Positions 7,369-9,637 of a stretch of 9,637 nt of DNA are shown here, piece by piece. A program made the translations under genes and the position numbers. The notes beneath the pieces were generated by a model. The model was not told the DNA's origin and made no database searches. It saw only the letters and a list, made by a program, of their open reading frames with translations. The stretch's first letter is position 1. Each line of letters opens with the position of its first letter. Where the stretch lies: positions 1 to 9,637 of the forward strand of contig JAZTZP010000053.1 in NCBI GenBank assembly GCA_045637525.1, given 5' to 3'. Source of the stretch: JAZTZP01 sp045637525 (GTDB lineage Bacteria; Bacillota; Clostridia; UBA1381).

Positions 7369-7408
7369 ATACCGTAATATAATATTTCTCGGTATATATG
7401 AAGACCAA
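7369..7408 (-). promoter_or_regulatory. Possible lon promoter with overlapping inverted repeat
   Basis: On the minus strand TTGGTC (7408-7403) and TATTAT (7384-7379) are 18 bases apart. Transcription would start near 7372, about 68 bases before the lon ATG. A short inverted repeat, ATACCG (7369-7374) and CGGTAT (7390-7395), flanks the -10 box and could be a repressor site. No CIRCE or CtsR-like operator is seen. The boxes are modest and a six-base inverted repeat can occur by chance. Confidence 0.35.
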
Positions 7409-7422
7409 TTCCCACGCCATTT

Positions 7423-7623
7423 TTATATTTCAATCCAATCAAGTTTTTCTCTATATGGAGTCACAACAGCCATATGTTTATATTGAACTTCTCCTGGTTC
7501 TAATATAAATTCTCTTTCGTCATACTTTTTGCGTGCAATTTCTATAGCTTTCTCCTCATTTTCTGCAATAACTTCAAATTCATCTACAACAGTTTCTTCT
7601 ATTGCAATAGTATATTTTTTCAT
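7423..7623 (-). CDS. DpnD/PcfM-like small protein
   Basis: This is a 66-residue acidic protein, last gene of the restriction-like cassette. It begins with a beta-strand type segment (MKKYTIAIEET), followed by the pattern EFEVIAENEEKAIEIARKKY (residues 15-34) and EFILEPGEVQ (38-47). That arrangement, with predicted beta-alpha-beta order, recalls the DpnD/PcfM family, named after the unexplained second gene of the pneumococcal DpnI locus; the assignment is from memory of the family. Molecular function is unknown. Its ATG shares one base with the TAA of the nuclease gene (TAATG, 7625-7621), and AAAGGG lies about 7 bases upstream inside the nuclease end, so translation is probably coupled. The context suggests an accessory, inhibitory or stabilising partner of the nuclease, which is inference. 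Confidence 0.62.
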   Translation of the reverse strand: MKKYTIAIEETVVDEFEVIAENEEKAIEIARKKYDEREFILEPGEVQYKHMAVVTPYREKLDWIEI

Positions 7624-8333
7624 TAAATCACCCTTTCGATTATCTTGTGTTCTATGTCATATTGTGTCATTAAAGCGTCGTAATTTACAAAATTAACAAT
7701 TTCTTTTATAGGTGCATATATTGAAGAATTTATAACATCATCAAATTGATGTTTCCTTTCTTTAGCAGCCACAATATAAAATTTTGCTCTAAAATCTTGC
7801 AATTCATAAAACTTGTTCAACGAATTTTTTATATCAGTTGAATGTTCTATCTCGTAAAAAGCACAAGGCATTTTTCGTTCATTAAACCAAATCGTATCAA
7901 CTGTTTTTGCTTTTCTTAAAATTTCAGGATATGTAAAATCATAAATCTTCTCCGTTGTAGTTATCTCTGATAACTTCGTTTCTAAAAACAACTTGTTTTT
8001 ATCTTGAGGTGGTACATAAGTATCAAATTTTCTTAAATTACCTATTTCAACAATTATTCCTTGAAAATATGAATGTGTAAATTCATTTATGCTATTTTCA
8101 TTCTTTGTATCAATTTTAAATTTTTCCAAAACAACCTTTTCGTATTCTTTTAATGCCCACAGTCCCGATTGTACCCTAAAAAACTCATCATTTGTTTGTA
8201 CAATTCTTCTTATGGATGCAAACGGCGTTTTTGTTCCCCAAGTAGAAAAATCTACCATTCCATTTAACTGTTGAAAGGTAGCATATCCTCCATTCTTCTT
8301 CATAGCTTCTATAACATATTCTTTTTGTTTCAT
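7623..8333 (-). CDS. Winged-helix + PD-(D/E)XK-like nuclease, putative type II restriction enzyme
   Basis: This is a 236-residue soluble protein. Residues 1-64 look like a winged-helix DNA-binding domain: VIEAMKKNGGYATFQQL, then TPFASIRRIVQ as a recognition-type helix, then FFRVQSGLWAL as the wing. It resembles the HARE-HTH type found in some restriction enzymes. Residues about 85-215 resemble a PD-(D/E)XK fold: VEIGNL (95-100), VDTIWF with Asp146, then FYEIEHS with Glu161 and Glu163 as an E-x-E catalytic variant, then FRAKFYIVAA. No exact family or cut site can be assigned. Its ATG overlaps the TGA of the methyltransferase remnant (ATGA, 8333-8330), and its TAA overlaps the next ATG. No frameshift is visible. 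Sampled 60-base stretches hold 14-18 G+C (8041-8100, 7741-7800) against 24 in punA (4501-4560), suggesting acquisition by transfer. Confidence 0.72.
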   Translation of the reverse strand: MKQKEYVIEAMKKNGGYATFQQLNGMVDFSTWGTKTPFASIRRIVQTNDEFFRVQSGLWALKEYEKVVLEKFKIDTKNENSINEFTHSYFQGIIVEIGNLRKFDTYVPPQDKNKLFLETKLSEITTTEKIYDFTYPEILRKAKTVDTIWFNERKMPCAFYEIEHSTDIKNSLNKFYELQDFRAKFYIVAAKERKHQFDDVINSSIYAPIKEIVNFVNYDALMTQYDIEHKIIERVI

Positions 8334-8485
8334 AGAAAGAATACCCCTTTTCCATCTAAATTACTTACAACAATTCTATCACCTTTTTTGTGCATACTCT
8401 CTACAAATTCAGCAAGCTCAATTTGTTCCTCATCATTGAATAGATTTTTTGTATAAGCAGTAAAACTTGTCGACATAACTTCCAT
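8330..8485 (-). pseudogene. Remnant of a Dam-type (D12) adenine-N6 DNA methyltransferase
   Basis: This is a 51-codon frame on the minus strand. Residues 4-42, including STSFTAYTKNLF, FNDEEQIELAEF and then RIVVSN, match the segment that follows the catalytic DPPY motif in D12-class Dam/DpnM methyltransferases (pattern TSsFT-YtK--Fnd--Qi-LAeF----gakv-lSNs). The AdoMet-binding FxG region, the DPPY motif and the C-terminal third are all absent, so it cannot methylate DNA. After VSN the sequence leaves the family pattern (DGKGVFFL) and stops. A good ribosome site GAGGAG (8500-8495) precedes ATG by 9 bases, and the TGA overlaps the nuclease ATG, so the fragment may still be translated and couple translation into the nuclease. 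No further methyltransferase sequence is seen upstream. An alternative is a small protein derived from the enzyme and kept for a new role. Confidence 0.7.
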
Positions 8486-8819
8486 AGTTCTACACTCCTC
8501 GTCTATCATATATAATATCTTATATTCCTATCCTCACACAAAACAATATCACTTTATTTTTTCTATATTCTACACAAAGATTTTTTATAAAAATAGAAAA
8601 CACACATACAACAATACAAGTATACCACATAATTTGATTTTTTGCAACACTTTTTTTAATTTATTGGAATAATTTCTGTAAATCTTCCGATCTTTATAAT
8701 AAATAAAACCGCACAAATAACAAAACATAAAAAAATAGTGCAAATTGTAAGTGATATAACATAAATACATTTTAAGTATATTATGATAGAATAAAACTAA
8801 ACGAAGGAGGTATTTATAC
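8486..8819. other. A+T-rich divergent intergenic region
   Basis: These 334 bases separate the minus-strand restriction-like cassette from the plus-strand isomerase gene. They contain the cassette promoter (8619-8647), a leader of roughly 125 bases for that transcript, and the isomerase ribosome site AAGGAGG (8804-8810). For the isomerase, a -10-like TATTAT occurs at 8779-8784 but has no good -35 partner. No methyltransferase motif, RNA gene, terminator or convincing operator was found. The minus-strand frame crossing 8585-9091 has no recognisable protein and overlaps the isomerase gene. Confidence 0.6.
8619..8647 (-). promoter_or_regulatory. Extended -10 promoter of the restriction-like cassette
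   Basis: On the minus strand TTGCAA (8647-8642), a 17-base spacer and TATACT (8624-8619) form a good sigma-A promoter, helped by a TGG immediately before the -10 box (TGn extended -10). Transcription would start near 8612, leaving a leader of about 125 bases before the methyltransferase remnant. It indicates the cassette is probably still transcribed. Confidence 0.6.
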
Positions 8820-9500
8820 ATGAAAAGATCAGAAATTAACAAAGCAATTGCAAAGGCAAAAGCAAGATTAACCGAATTTTGCATAACGTTACCGTCGTTT
8901 GCATACTGGACGAAGCGGGACTGGGAAGAAAACAGCTCAAAAACAGCAGTAATCGTGCAGAGAATGTTAGGCTGGGATGTAACAGATTTCGGCTCGGATG
9001 ATTTTAAGCACACGGGAGCAGTTTTATTTACCGCAAGAAACGGCGATAAAAATGATAAAGACTTAAAGCAACCGTATGCAGAAAAATACATAATCCTCGA
9101 TGATGAAACAGAGCAGGAAATTCCTCTGCATTATCATATCTATAAAACAGAAGATATTATAAATCGTGCAGGCGGAATACTTGTTATTCAGATGTATCAC
9201 GCAACTGCCGATGACAAGCTTGATACAGAAAAAGAAATCGAAGTGTTCATGGACGGAATAAAACATACATTCAAACCGGGCGAAAATATCGAAATCACTC
9301 CGGGTAACAGTATAACAATAGAACCGTATGTGTATCACCGATTTGTTGCAAAAAAAGACAAGGGGCTCCTGATTGTCGGCGAAGTTTCAAAAGTAAACGA
9401 CGACAATACAGATAATGTATTCTTTAAGAAATCAGAAAGATTTACCAAAATCGAAGAAGACGAAGAAATCCTGCATCCGCTTTGCAACGAATACATATAA
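8820..9500 (+). CDS. D-lyxose ketol-isomerase (YdaE-like cupin)
   Basis: This enzyme interconverts D-lyxose and D-xylulose (family members also act on D-mannose/D-fructose), with a divalent metal in a cupin barrel, in the cytoplasm. The 226-residue product closely resembles Bacillus YdaE-type proteins: FAYWTKRDW (residues 28-34 and around), MLGWDVTDFG (49-58), PYAEK (85-89), and the metal ligand set His104 and His106 (PLHYH), Glu111 (KTEDIINR) and His173 (PYVYHRF). GEVSKVNDDNTDN (187-199) and the C-terminal LCNEY are also family signatures. AAGGAGG lies 9 bases before the ATG. It stands alone here, with no kinase, transporter or regulator in view, so the sugar pathway served is unknown. The TAA stop overlaps the first bases of repeat copy 3. 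Confidence 0.93.
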   Translation: MKRSEINKAIAKAKARLTEFCITLPSFAYWTKRDWEENSSKTAVIVQRMLGWDVTDFGSDDFKHTGAVLFTARNGDKNDKDLKQPYAEKYIILDDETEQEIPLHYHIYKTEDIINRAGGILVIQMYHATADDKLDTEKEIEVFMDGIKHTFKPGENIEITPGNSITIEPYVYHRFVAKKDKGLLIVGEVSKVNDDNTDNVFFKKSERFTKIEEDEEILHPLCNEYI

Positions 9501-9637
9501 ATTATAGTTTATCTGCGATAAACTATAATTTACAGTGAAATTTTTTGCCACAGGCAAAAAGTGAAATCCAACCATATGGTTGGGTGAAATTCGCATAAAT
9601 GCGAGTGAAATTTGCGGCAAATTTGCCGCAAGTTATG
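9499..9637 (+). repeat. Hairpin-array repeat, copy 3 (right part cut by window end)
   Basis: This is the left part of the same repeat, in the orientation of copy 1. It opens with the perfect 15-base tip stem 9499-9513/9517-9531 (loop TGC), identical to the corresponding tip of copy 2. GTGAAAT words follow at 9535, 9561, 9584 and 9605, with arms 9542-9549/9553-9560, 9568-9573/9578-9583, 9591-9596/9599-9604 and the 20-base palindrome 9612-9631 between them. Bases 9572-9637 are identical to bases 1-66 of the window. Joining copy 3 to copy 1 at this overlap gives a full element equivalent to copy 2. The first two bases of the tip are the last two of the isomerase stop codon. Confidence 0.94.

Noticed and set aside
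7305..7442. N-terminal extension of Lon by 46 residues
   Set aside because: It has no ribosome site, contains the likely promoter, and does not resemble Lon; ATG 7304 has GGAGAG at the right distance and gives the family start.
8486..8612. More of the methyltransferase (DPPY or AdoMet loop) upstream of the remnant
   Set aside because: Minus-strand frames read through this stretch contain early stops and no DPPY or FxG-like motif.
8585..9091. 168-residue minus-strand frame antisense to the isomerase gene
   Set aside because: It overlaps a clear family member and is explained by low-complexity A+T-rich sequence; no start signal or motif.

Overview
The window looks like chromosomal DNA of a low-to-moderate GC Firmicute, probably an uncultured gut-type Clostridia. 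The basis is A+T-rich coding style, GGAGG-type ribosome sites, sigma-A-type promoters, and the gene set: MurG, patatin-like hydrolase, eukaryote-like NADP isocitrate dehydrogenase, trimeric purine nucleoside phosphorylase, ATP-dependent Lon and YdaE-like lyxose isomerase. Species-level placement is not possible from this sequence.

Layout. Bases 1-263 are the right part of an unusual repeat built from many short hairpins joined by a fixed 7-base word, GTGAAAT on one side and ATTTCAC on the other. murG (287-1399) and a patatin-like hydrolase gene (1424-2266) follow as a two-gene unit. icd (2400-3611) has its own near-consensus promoter and a hairpin terminator. A second, unrelated 160-bp palindromic element (3666-3825) lies just ahead of the purine nucleoside phosphorylase gene (3851-4675). 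A complete, inverted copy of the hairpin repeat (4669-5006) fills the gap between this gene and the convergent lon (7304-5004, minus strand). Upstream of lon on the same strand is a tightly overlapped, very A+T-rich cassette: a 51-codon remnant of a Dam-type (D12) adenine methyltransferase, a winged-helix plus PD-(D/E)XK-like nuclease gene, and a small DpnD/PcfM-like gene. Divergent from it is a D-lyxose isomerase gene (8820-9500), and a third copy of the hairpin repeat begins at its stop codon and runs off the window end.

How the parts work together. Most genes are housekeeping: peptidoglycan lipid II synthesis, 2-oxoglutarate/NADPH supply, purine salvage, protein quality control and pentose isomerisation. 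The two unusual parts are (i) the hairpin-array repeat, whose arms keep their self-complementarity while their sequence changes between copies and whose tips overlap the stop codons of three neighbouring genes, and (ii) the restriction-modification-like cassette in which the nuclease reading frame looks intact while the methyltransferase is only a fragment. The first 66 bases of the window are identical to the last 66, so both edges lie at the same point of the repeat. This suggests a contig broken at a repeat.
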